This document shows, in pieces, positions 12,332 through 21,570 of a stretch of DNA of 64,000 nt. The translations under genes were made by a program, and so were the position numbers. The stretch covers positions 164,026,388 to 164,090,387 of the forward strand of contig OY294068.1 of NCBI GenBank assembly GCA_958510875.1, read 5' to 3'. How positions within the stretch are numbered: position 1 is the stretch's first letter; each line of letters opens with the position of its first letter. Under the pieces are notes generated by a model that was given only the letters and a program-made list of their open reading frames with translations, was not told the origin of the DNA and made no database searches. The DNA comes from Endomychus coccineus. Its lineage: Eukaryota > Arthropoda > Insecta > Coleoptera > Endomychidae.

Positions 12332-15313
12332 ATGAACAATATTCAACTGTTTGAAAAAATAGATAACTTCAATAACATTGAAAATGAAACATGTCAAAAC
12401 TCCTTCGAACTTAGAACAAGTATAAAAAACCCAGACGGTATAAATCTTAACATTTTACACTTAAATATTCGTAGTATAAACAAAAATTACGAAGAGTTCA
12501 TAATATTTTTGGAAGATATTGGTACTGCTAACATAGATATAATTGTATTATCAGAAACATGGCAAATTAGTGATACAAATGATTTTAAAATTGAAAATTT
12601 TGATATTAACTACAATAATTCTTGCTTCAATCAAAATGATGGCTTAATAATTTACATAAAATCATCGTACAAACACAAGACAAATACCATACAATTATCA
12701 GAAATTGCATTAACAGAAATAAATCTCAACATAGGTACAGTGAATGTCAAAATTGCAGCAGCTTATCGACCACCATCCACAAACTTAAATACTTTTTTGA
12801 ATGATCTTAGTAATTTCTATGAGAACTATAATTTTGGAAATTCTATAAATCTATTTCTAGGTGACATCAACATAAACACTTTGGAATACAACAATCTTCA
12901 TGTCCGAAATTATTTAAATATGCTAAGTAGCTACTCATTTATATCTTGTTTTAATAAACCAACCAGAATCACCCAAACTAGTTCAACATTAATAGATCAC
13001 ATGTTCATAAATGGCTGCAATAGAAGTAACAATCAGATTAAATTAAAACCAATTATTTTAGAATCGAACATAACTGATCATTACCCAATCTTTCTAAACA
13101 TTAATATACTCGGAGAGGTTAATAAAAATAAAAATCTGACTTCAAACAACCGGAAAATATTTAATACAGAAGCTCTAATTAATGATATTAAACTGGAAAA
13201 TTGGATTGAAGTCATGAACGAAAATAACTCAATAAGGGCATACGAGACATTCATTCGTAAATTCTCAGTGTATATCGAAAAACACTCTGAAGTAAAAAGA
13301 GCAAAACATAACAAAAAATTTATTAAACCATGGATAACAATTGGACTTATGAACGCAATTAAAAAAAGAGATGCAATGAGAAAACTTCTGACTTTAGCAC
13401 ACACCACAGAGTTGGAAAATAAGTATAAACTCTACCGAAACTATCTAAATACGCTCATCAAACTCACAAAAAACAAATATTTTGAAAATAAAATACATAC
13501 TTGCGGCAAGGACACGAAAAAATTATGGGATGTAATCAACGAAGCAACTAATAATAATTGCTACAACACGAGATCTCACATAAATATAGAAGACGAAAAC
13601 CACGCTCAAGTAACTAACGACAAGCAAATATCAAACAAATTTAATGAACATTTCACAGAAATTGGTAATGAATTAGCTAGAAATATTGAAAAATCTGAGA
13701 TAAAACTAAAGCCGTGTAAGATTACAAATAAAAACTTTTACCTAACACCAGTGAATGAAAATGAAGTCATTCAAATTATATCTTCCTTAAAAAATAAATG
13801 TTCAACAGGTCCAGATAAAATACCACAAAATATAATAAAAGTAACAAAAAAATATTTAAGTGCACCGATTGCACATATTATAAATTTGATATTCACTACC
13901 TCTAGTGTACCTAACGATTTCAAGAGTTCAACAGTAATACCCTTACATAAAGGAGGTGACAAAACTATCAAACATAACTATCGTCCAATATCCTTAATTA
14001 ATAGCATAGCAAAAATTTTTGAAAAATGTTTAAATAATAGGTTAAAATCATACCTTACTAAATATAAACTATTATCCACGAATCAGTTTGGTTTTCAGGA
14101 GGGAATAAGTACTGAACTAGCTGTGTCAGAAGTAGTTAACACAGTAATCTCAGGTATGAATGAGAAGAAAAAGTGTTTAGCTATATTTTTGGATTTAGCA
14201 AAGGCATTCGATACTGTGTCTCACAAAAAACTACTAGAAAAGCTCGAAAATATAGGAATAAGAGGCGATATCTTAGAGCTTTTCAAAGATTATCTATCAA
14301 ACAGATGTCAGCGCACACTAGTGAACGAGACTCTTAGTGATCCACTTCAACTAAACCGAGGCATTCCCCAAGGTACGGTCTTAGGACCAACCCTATTCAA
14401 TATTTACATAAACGACCTATGCGATATAAGTAAATATGCCAGAATTATTTGCTACGCTGATGACACGGTGCTTTTGCTGAGTTCGGAAACATGGTGCGAT
14501 GCCTTTCATAAGGCCAGTACGGAATTGAGTATCCTCAAAAGTTGGCTAGACACTAATGATCTTTCATTGAATAATACGAAAACCAACTTTATAACGTTTT
14601 CTCCCACAATTATCGATATCCCAAATAATGATAAAATAATCATACATAATCAAGATGCATGCTTTGCAACAGGGAATTGTAATTGTAAGACTACAGTAAA
14701 CAGAACAGACAGTATACGTTACCTTGGGGTGGAATTGGACCAACATTTAAAGTGGCAAAACCATATTAATAACTTGATAGTAAGAATGAGAAAATTGATT
14801 TATAAATTAAATCAACTAAAAAACATCCTCGACAATAACAACAAAAATTTAGTATATAAAGCTCTTGTGGAATCTATGATAAAATATTGTATAATAATTT
14901 GGGGAGGTGCATATGAAACTGCTATTCATCCTTTAGAGATATGTCAAAAATTACTTTTAAAAATTCTGTACAAGAAAAAAAAACTATATTCAACTGAAAA
15001 CCTGTACAATGAGACCAACATTTTGAACACAAGATATTTATATTACCATGCAGTTACTAACTTCATTCATAAAAGTAGAAACCGTTTACTAAATCATAGG
15101 TATGAGACTCGAGCTCAAGTAAACAGAAGATTAATGAACATAAAACCATCTTCTTCTCTAATTAAAAGATCTCTATTGTTCCTGGGTCCTAAAATATATA
15201 ACCAAATACCTCCAAGTATTAGAGATATAAGGTTTTCAAAGAAATTTTACAGAGAGACTTCTAATTATATAAAACAAAATGGAATTGATTACAACTACAT
15301 AAATTTATTGTAA
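12332..15313 (+). CDS. Non-LTR retrotransposon ORF: AP endonuclease plus reverse transcriptase
   Basis: An uninterrupted 993-codon frame. The N-terminus is an APE-type endonuclease: LHLNIRSIN at residues 42-50, LSETW at 73-77, GDIN at 177-180 and TDHYP at 248-252. These carry the usual Asn, Glu, Asp/Asn and Asp/His catalytic positions. The reverse transcriptase occupies about residues 470-770, with NYRPISL, FLDLAKAFDTV, GIPQGTVLGP and the catalytic YADD at 708-711. There is no RNase H. Motif wording points to the Jockey/CR1/L2 supergroup and away from RTE, but I cannot fix the clade. No ORF1 is visible upstream, so the copy is either 5'-truncated or of a single-ORF type. Lack of stops or frameshifts implies a young, perhaps still active, copy. 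It nicks target DNA and copies its own RNA in place. Confidence 0.93.
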   Translation: MNNIQLFEKIDNFNNIENETCQNSFELRTSIKNPDGINLNILHLNIRSINKNYEEFIIFLEDIGTANIDIIVLSETWQISDTNDFKIENFDINYNNSCFNQNDGLIIYIKSSYKHKTNTIQLSEIALTEINLNIGTVNVKIAAAYRPPSTNLNTFLNDLSNFYENYNFGNSINLFLGDININTLEYNNLHVRNYLNMLSSYSFISCFNKPTRITQTSSTLIDHMFINGCNRSNNQIKLKPIILESNITDHYPIFLNINILGEVNKNKNLTSNNRKIFNTEALINDIKLENWIEVMNENNSIRAYETFIRKFSVYIEKHSEVKRAKHNKKFIKPWITIGLMNAIKKRDAMRKLLTLAHTTELENKYKLYRNYLNTLIKLTKNKYFENKIHTCGKDTKKLWDVINEATNNNCYNTRSHINIEDENHAQVTNDKQISNKFNEHFTEIGNELARNIEKSEIKLKPCKITNKNFYLTPVNENEVIQIISSLKNKCSTGPDKIPQNIIKVTKKYLSAPIAHIINLIFTTSSVPNDFKSSTVIPLHKGGDKTIKHNYRPISLINSIAKIFEKCLNNRLKSYLTKYKLLSTNQFGFQEGISTELAVSEVVNTVISGMNEKKKCLAIFLDLAKAFDTVSHKKLLEKLENIGIRGDILELFKDYLSNRCQRTLVNETLSDPLQLNRGIPQGTVLGPTLFNIYINDLCDISKYARIICYADDTVLLLSSETWCDAFHKASTELSILKSWLDTNDLSLNNTKTNFITFSPTIIDIPNNDKIIIHNQDACFATGNCNCKTTVNRTDSIRYLGVELDQHLKWQNHINNLIVRMRKLIYKLNQLKNILDNNNKNLVYKALVESMIKYCIIIWGGAYETAIHPLEICQKLLLKILYKKKKLYSTENLYNETNILNTRYLYYHAVTNFIHKSRNRLLNHRYETRAQVNRRLMNIKPSSSLIKRSLLFLGPKIYNQIPPSIRDIRFSKKFYRETSNYIKQNGIDYNYINLL

Positions 15314-15738
<425 letters not shown>

Positions 15739-16327
15739 CCCTTCACTTCCTAACCGCGCCTATCGGCACATAATGAATGGGCATATCACATATTGTTGTT
15801 AGCGGATGGTAAAATATCATGTTTTCCAATAAATCGTCACCTAAGGATTGGCTCATTCGAACTCCATTTTATGGAATATAAGTGAAGCAGCTACTTACTG
15901 AGAAAATGAATATACATTTGATAATTGAAAATATTATCAATAGTTTATGTACGTATTATTATAGAAAGTACATGGGCTCAACCAAAGACCATAACCTAAA
16001 TATTTAAAGGAGGCGTCTAATGTCGAATTATGAAATGACACATCAATAACAAAACATTCCAGACCATCGTTCGGGCAGGGGCTGAGGAAGGTAAATTTAG
16101 GAAAACTATGGTAACACTTTTGGACATTGATGCATCGAAAGAACAAAAACCCCGGGTATTGGTATCCGATTCTTAGGCTCCAATGGAAACTCAGGCTAAG
16201 ATACTGGCTATAATAAACTGCGTCCAAATTATGTACAACAATGACTCATTGAGCAAAACTTCATCATGATGGACAGTCAAGCATATAATGTACCTGATAA
16301 TACCGCAAAAACTCAATTTGGAAGTTA
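15739..16327. other. No feature recognised
   Basis: Flanking sequence after the LINE tail; only short ORFs. Confidence 0.4.
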
Positions 16328-16560
16328 TAATAAACTTTAAAACAGTTCACACTGTGGATATACTATAACACTATAAATAAGAAACATTCACCCGTATCCA
16401 CTGTTGACCGTTGAGTTGCCAAGTAGCCATCATGGAGTAAACTAAATTAGAACTCTAAATGTGTCTGTTTAACTACTATTTGGGGTTAAAATGTAAACAA
16501 GGGGAGATAAATCAGAATTTAATAAATTGGTTTTTCGTTTATACATCATTCCATCCATTT
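16328..16560 (-). mobile_element. PLE 3' terminus, decayed copy
   Basis: Minus-strand match to the PLE end: CAGTTCACACTGTGGATATA, CACCCGTATCCACT, then a damaged ribozyme motif at about 16389-16437. The CTGATGA core reads CCATGATGG, and GAAA is lost. It stops at about 16560, where the opposite-strand PLE piece starts, giving a tail-to-tail arrangement. Confidence 0.6.
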
Positions 16561-16831
16561 AGTTTCTACAAAATCGATTGTGAGTTGTTTTCAAAATGCT
16601 ATGTGGGTCAAACTAGGAAGAACATTTCGCCCATATGAATAAAAAATAATGGTGAAAAACCAGCGTTAGCCGAACATATTTCAAATACAGATCACACCAT
16701 TTCTCAAGAAAGTTTATCACTTTTAAAACACAGCACACACAAATATCTAGGCAATTCAGAAGGCATGAAAATGTATAAACGAAAAAGCAATTTATTGAAT
16801 TCCGATTCATCTCCAGCTGAGCTTGTTTACA
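16561..16831 (+). pseudogene. PLE GIY-YIG endonuclease remnant (plus strand, left half)
   Basis: The plus strand reads FYKIDCE, then CYVGQTRKNIS, a gap, NNGEKPALAEHISNTDHT, and SQESLSLLKHSTHKYLG. This is the C-terminal GIY-YIG region of the same PLE family as 19471-19730 and 53851-54132. CYVG keeps the YIG-type motif. A short deletion and a stop follow it. Its 3' continuation is displaced to 20086-20220 by a 3.25 kb insertion with TTACA duplications. Confidence 0.7.
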
Positions 16832-16949
16832 CCACGGTCGTATACACAGGTCTGGAAACTCTATGGTTGACTTGAGTCGCTTACGCGTCCCCAAACTCGT
16901 AGTCCCTCGCTCAGTGACCAGCTAGCGCTTGAATTGCAAGGAGGTAAAA

Positions 16950-16995
16950 CCATAGATAACTCTACTAGGTAGTACGGTAGTAGAGTTATCTATGG
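16950..16995. mobile_element. 46-bp foldback with GTAAAA duplication
   Basis: An 18-bp inverted repeat starting CCATAGATAACTC around a 10-nt loop, flanked by GTAAAA at 16944-16949 and 16996-17001. It has the form of an extremely reduced transposon: two ends and no body. Confidence 0.55.
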
Positions 16996-17036
16996 GTAAA
17001 ACGATTTCTTCCCGGAATCACAAGCAGTGTTACTAA

Positions 17037-17453
17037 CAAAGAGTTCTATATATAGAGATGACAAGTCGGATTTATACCGTATTTTGGGAGTCTCCCTTTT
17101 TTCGTTCTTTACGCATGATCGAGGCAGACGACTATTCATTTATGACGCTATTGCAGCAGAATAAAGTTATTTTCGTTATTTCGTTTTGTTTATATTATTG
17201 TTTTTGAGTGATTTAACCTCAATTTGTTTGTTATTTATGTATTATTATCTATTTATTTTACAGCTTTCCTGAAAATCTTGAACGACGGAAATTGTGGTGT
17301 GAAACAATGTTGCTTCACCCAAGTTCACTTGCAAAAACTAGTCGACTCGATCGCTTGAGACGCGGAGAGAGGGTAACCGCGCTGGACTCCCAAAATACGT
17401 TCTCTTCATATACAAACGATACAACTTGTCATCTCTATATATAGAACTCTTTG
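17037..17453. mobile_element. 417-bp MITE, 29-bp TIRs, 8-bp TSD
   Basis: Perfect 29-bp terminal inverted repeats beginning CAAAGAGTTCTATATATAG (17037-17065 and 17425-17453), with GTTACTAA at 17029-17036 and 17454-17461. An 8-bp target duplication fits hAT-type elements. There is no ORF. An internally collapsed relative lies at 55701-55714. Confidence 0.85.
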
Positions 17454-17481
17454 GTTACTAATGCCCATTTGCACCGTTGAA

Positions 17482-18778
17482 ATGGAAAGTAATAAGGTAA
17501 TATAATACACAATTATCGTAGTGAATTCTACTGAAAACTGTTATTTTCGTAGAGAACTATTGTAACGAAGACCCGTATCCCTAATTTTTCTGAAACTGAG
17601 AAGCAACTGCTTTTAAGCCTTGTGCATAAATATAAGCACATTATTGAATGCAAGAAAACTGACGGTGTCAGTGTTGATGAGAATAACAAGGCCTGGGAAG
17701 CTGTAGCCAATGAATTCAATTCTTCATGTTCAGAATCGAGGTATAGAGAGGTGCATTCACTTAAAAAAATTTACAGCAACAGAAACATGGATGTACGGAA
17801 AGTTGTAGCTGGAGAAAGAAAGCAAAGATATTTAACAGGTTTGTATGATCATTGTAATTAGCAGTAACACAATGACAATGCAATGACTTACAGGTGGAGG
17901 TGTGTCGAAGGAGGTAGACAAAGGTTATCCATTATGAATGATAAAACCACCAAAGGATTAGAAAATCCATATGATTCTAATATGGGGGAAGAAATAATGG
18001 TGGAAATTGTAGAGGTACGTACAAATTGTGATATCGCTATGAATATTGAAATGCTCATTATGATGCAACATTAAATGCAGATGAAAAAAAGTTGTGAAAA
18101 TTGTTATTCAGGTAGAATATCATATAAATATAAGCTATGACACACAATTTGAGATGATTACGAGATATTAATACTACTGTTTTGCTTCTCACTTGGAATT
18201 ATAGCAGCAACATTACATGGAGAGCACAAATTGTTTCCTAAAACAAATGGTAAGGGTAAAAATGAAAAATGTTCAATAGCATGGGTGTGGCTTCCTTTCT
18301 AGGTAATTTTGTTGGTGTGGGATTTGCTTTAAAAAATATTGAACTCAATTTATTCTCTTCACCAAAAATCTTATTATTCACATGATTCAATCAATGTGCC
18401 AATGGAACCTGATAATTGTGACGAACCTGGTAATTCTAACGATGAAATCAAAACTACTGATATGGAAAGGTATTTTGGAAAACATAAATATATCATAGAA
18501 ACATAATATTTTTTATGACAGAATCAACCAACATTAGGCAAATGCAACTTCCAGTAGGAGAAGACCTTTAGTTTCTCGGGAATTGACATCCTCAACAATC
18601 GCAGAGAAATATGATTCCCTCCTGGACAAAAGATTGGCCATTGCAGACATGGAATTAAAAAATAGGTCAAAATGATGTGAAATGGCAGCTTGAACAGCAA
18701 GACCTCATGAGGGAAGCCCTGCTCTTAGATTTAGAGATAAAGAAACAAACACTTGTTAATTTGAAAGCAAAACAGTAA
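17482..18778 (+). pseudogene. Zeste-like Myb/SANT DNA-binding gene, decayed, multi-exon
   Basis: Exon 1 at 17482-17496 (MESNK) joins in phase to exon 2 at 17553-17838 across a GT..AG intron. Exon 2 gives NFSETEKQLLLSLVHKYKHI, then KKTDGVSVDENNKAWEAVAN, CSESRYREVHSLKKIYSN and GERKQRYLTG. This is the trihelix-like Myb/SANT fold of insect zeste-type and transposon-associated regulators. Exon 3 (17894-18014) hits a stop near 17936 unless the frame shifts. Later pieces, 18385-18475 and 18522-18778, encode an acidic linker and a C-terminal helix (EKYDSLLDKRLAIADMEL, then LEQQDLMREALLLDLEIKK) with a further frameshift at about 18665. The domain is convincing. The gene looks dead. Confidence 0.65.
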
Positions 18779-19306
18779 TTTTATAATTCTTAATTAGAAG
18801 TAGTAAGAATCTATGTAATTTGTCAACGTTTTTCCTCTATTACTATATATTTTTTTTTAGATTGTAAAGGATCTTTAATGTTGGAATGGAAATCCATTAT
18901 GTTAGAAATATATATAATATATATATATATACATATATATATATATTTGTTATTTCATAGGTATTTTGGATCACTGCATTTTTTTAATTAATGACTGATG
19001 TGTAGATTCTTATATTTTTATAAATTATTAAAATGATTATCAATTAAATGTGTTCTTGTATTTATTATTCTGATTTGAGAGAGGAATAGAACTGTTACTC
19101 TTGTCAAAATGTATTACTCACCTTAAAAATAACTTCCCCTTTTTCGTACACATAAAAGGCCTCCTTAAAACGATTTCTTTCCGGAGTATGTACTTATTAT
19201 CTGAGGCTTTTGTTGGTAGTAATTTAAAAAGGAAATGTATGAAAATAATCGATCGCATATAAACATTTTTTTAATTAAATTAGGATTACAATGAATATAC
19301 ATGTAT
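18779..19306. other. AT-rich, includes an (AT)n run
   Basis: An AT-dinucleotide run at 18903-18953. A copy of the word ACGATTTCTTTCCGG at 19168-19182 echoes 17001 and 19730. No gene is seen. Confidence 0.5.
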
Positions 19307-19730
19307 ACTAATAAACTATAAAAGAGTTCACACTGTGGAAATATAATAACACTATAAATAAGAAATAATCACCCTTATCCACTAAAAATACTAGTAAAGT
19401 ACTGAGGACCTTTCGGCTACCAAGTAGCCATCATCAGAGTAAACTAAATTATAAATCAAAATGTGCCTATTTAAATACTATTTGGGGATAATAATGTAAA
19501 CAAAGGGTTACCCTCAGCTGGAGATAAATCGAAATATAGTAAATTGCTTTTTTGTTTATACATTTCCATCCCTTCTAAATTACCTAGAAACTTGTCTGTA
19601 CTGTGTTTTAAAAGTGATAAACTTTCTTGAGAAATGGTGTGACCTTTATTTAAAATATGTTCGGCTATCGCTGATTTTTCACTATTATTTTTCTTTATAT
19701 GGGCAAAATGTTCCTTATAACGAGTTGAAA
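19307..19730 (-). mobile_element. PLE 3' end with GIY-YIG C-terminus, best-preserved copy
   Basis: The minus strand codes for TRYKEHFAHIKKNNSEKSAI, then AEHILNKGHT, SQESLSLLKHSTDKFLGNLE and a short basic tail. This is the C-terminal part of the GIY-YIG domain and the end of the protein. The 3' untranslated end carries the ribozyme-like motif (19400-19441) and the GAGTTCACAC terminus. The catalytic YIG part is not in this copy. The frame runs upstream into an unrelated THAP-like start at 19731. Confidence 0.8.
19400..19441 (-). ncRNA. Hammerhead-ribozyme-like motif, cleanest copy
   Basis: Same design as at 550-591, with full Watson-Crick helix I: TACT before CTGATGA pairs with AGTA after the cleavage C. 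Helix II is GGCTAC/GTAGCC (6 bp), GAAA is intact, and AGGTCCT is self-complementary apart from its central T. That fits the short palindromic helix III of dimeric type I hammerheads known from PLEs. One extra T lies between CTGATGA and helix II. Cleavage is predicted at minus-strand C, position 19404. Confidence 0.65.
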
Positions 19731-19851
19731 CGATTTCTTCCCGGAATCGCAGGCATCCACTTTTTTCATCTTTCGGCATTTTAAAAACCGAAGTTTTTTG
19801 TTTTACACTTTTGTACCCCGTTTTGCATTTAGGCACAATGCACAGTTTCAT
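19731..19851 (-). pseudogene. THAP-like zinc-finger N-terminus fused to PLE
   Basis: The minus strand starts MKLCIVPKCKTGYKS and continues with SVFKMPKDEK, matching the opening of THAP domains (C-x4-C here, then the F-x-x-P-K-D motif). The later C-x2-H pair is absent because the frame crosses into PLE sequence at about 19730. THAP domains occur in host regulators and in P-element-type transposases. Here it is a truncated relic inside the 3.25 kb TIR element. Confidence 0.5.
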
Positions 19852-20085
19852 TTTTGCTGAAAACGCAGGTGTTCCTTCTGTTTACAAGTCAACTGACAAA
19901 TGTCACAGAATACTCTTCATAGAGATCAAGATGATACTCTTACGTGACGCCCACGGTCGTACATACGACCGTGGTGTCGCCTTTTATGACTCCCCTACGT
20001 GGCGTCTTTTGGTACTACGCGTAAGCGACTCACTGCTCACATAGGAAACAACCTCGAGTTTCCAGACCTGTGTATACGACCGTGG

Positions 20086-20225
20086 TTACACTATTATCCC
20101 CAAATAGTATTTAAGCAGGCACATTTTGATTTCTAATTTAGTTTACCCTAATGATGTCTACTTGGTAGCTGAAAGGTTCTCAGTACTTAAACAGAATTCT
20201 TAGTGTATAAGTGTTATATTCTTAT
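20086..20225 (+). mobile_element. PLE 3' end, plus strand (right half of split copy)
   Basis: Continues the PLE interrupted at 16831: TATTATCCCCAAATAGTATT, CACATTTTGATT and a ribozyme motif at 20144-20185. The core reads CTAATGA: the G required at this hammerhead position is A, so this copy should be inactive. Confidence 0.65.
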
Positions 20226-20389
20226 TGTGTGGGAACCGAGGACTGGCTTCTTATTAACATATTTTAGTTATAAATTGAGTTTTATTCAATTTCACTTATA
20301 TTTGGTGCTCAGCGTATTTTAATGAAATGAATGGTACTATTTTATTATAGCATATACTTAATATTAAGCTTTATGGGTGAAAGTTGAAT

Positions 20390-21570
20390 TTTCATGTCAG
20401 GTTCAGCATCAAGTTTGTCGAGGTATTTATTTTTTCCCGACACAAGCTGAGAAACCAGTTTCGCACATTGCATTGTGTTGGGGACGTTTGCACACTGCGA
20501 CCTAAAAGATCTATTCATGCGTCCCCTTCTGCTGCTGCGCTCTTCAATATATCTCTGCGACTATAGCAGTTCCTCCAACCCTATGACTTCAAGAAAGTTC
20601 AGTATGTCGGATGGCTTCGCGTTAGGTAAGTCTCCCCCTTCTATTTGGTATGCCTCAAGATATCGTGCGCTTGGGTTTTGCAAGGTATTGCATTCTGCGA
20701 GGATGTGGATGGAAATTTCGTCCTTCTCCTCACATAACCTGCACTGTTCTTCTAATAAACCCAGCCTCTTAAGGTGTCCTTTCAACCGGACGTGCCCTGT
20801 TAGCATTCTGAGTTTATTTTTAGTTAGGTTGATGAGGTCATTAGATCGCTCTTGGTTGTAGTTTCCCAGAAGTATCTTTGCTTGCTTCAGTGGTGAGACC
20901 TTTTGTTCTCTATTTCCTCTTTAAGTTCTTCCAGTATTGTTGGCGCTTATCCCGCAGAAGGGTTCAGGTCCTACAAATGGTGTTTCGGCCCCTTTTTTGC
21001 TAGATCGTCTACTTTTTCGATACCCTGCACTCTGGTGTGTCCCGGTGCCCATAGGAGGTTAGCTGCGTTGTTCTAGCCTAGTTCATTAAGTTTTTTTAAG
21101 CATTCCTAGACCATCTTGACGATTTCTTGTCTGCGGAAGTCTCTTTCTATATTGGACCCATTTTCCTATAGCGCGAATCTCCGGTTGGAAAATGCTCGGG
21201 GATTTGCCTAACCTTTCAGAGTATTTTGTTCCAAGCCCATATACACTCCTATTCCAGTTCATTCTGTTGTTTTGGAGCCATGAGTGTACCATTTGATGGT
21301 CTTTATACTGAGTCTAGGGATGGTGTTTCGTCCCATTCTCTCTAGCGACTTAGTTTCGTTTCAAATTCTTTTGTGAAGTTATACCTTTTTCCCATCTTAT
21401 CTTGGGGTATGTCGCAGGTTTGCTGATTTATAGGGAGGGGTTCATATTTAGGTTTGGTGGTTCCCTCTCCAGTAATTCTATAGGTTGTCCTCATCGCCAT
21501 ATTCTCCACTACTATATGGAAGTGTGAGGTTTAGGAGTACTTCTATAGCAACCGTTGGGCATGTTCTGAT
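20390..21570 (-). pseudogene. LINE RNase H and C-terminal domain remnant
   Basis: Minus-strand pieces of a LINE ORF2. At 21086-21292, VYGLGTKYSERLGKSPSIFQ and EIRAIGKWVQ correspond to the RNase H beta-strand and helix with its catalytic Glu. At 20561-20806, LTGHVRLKGHLKRLGL is followed by CRLCEEKDEISIHILAEC, the C-x2-C...H...C cluster after RNase H. There are several frameshifts and no reverse transcriptase motif. The family differs from the 8576 copy in wording. Confidence 0.7.

Larger units (their letters stand above)
16832..20085. mobile_element. 3.25 kb TIR element (CCACGGTCGTATACACAGG ends, 5-bp TSD)
   Basis: The left end CCACGGTCGTATACACAGG is the inverse of CCTGTGTATACGACCGTGG ending at 20085. 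The terminal homology runs about 30 bp, to GGAAACTC. TTACA occurs at 16827-16831 and at 20086-20090. The host PLE sequence reads continuously across if this is removed. Inside are a 46-bp foldback, a 417-bp MITE, a decayed Myb/SANT gene, a PLE fragment and a THAP-like coding start. Which of these belong to the element and which are later passengers is not resolved. Confidence 0.65.

Noticed and set aside
12332..15313. RTE-clade assignment because there is a single ORF and (ATT)n tail
   Set aside because: RT wording (NYRPISL, GIPQGTVLGP, YADD context) fits the Jockey/CR1/L2 supergroup better; clade left open.
20475..20861. 128-codon plus-strand ORF
   Set aside because: Antisense to the LINE Cys/His C-terminal domain, which is the meaningful frame.
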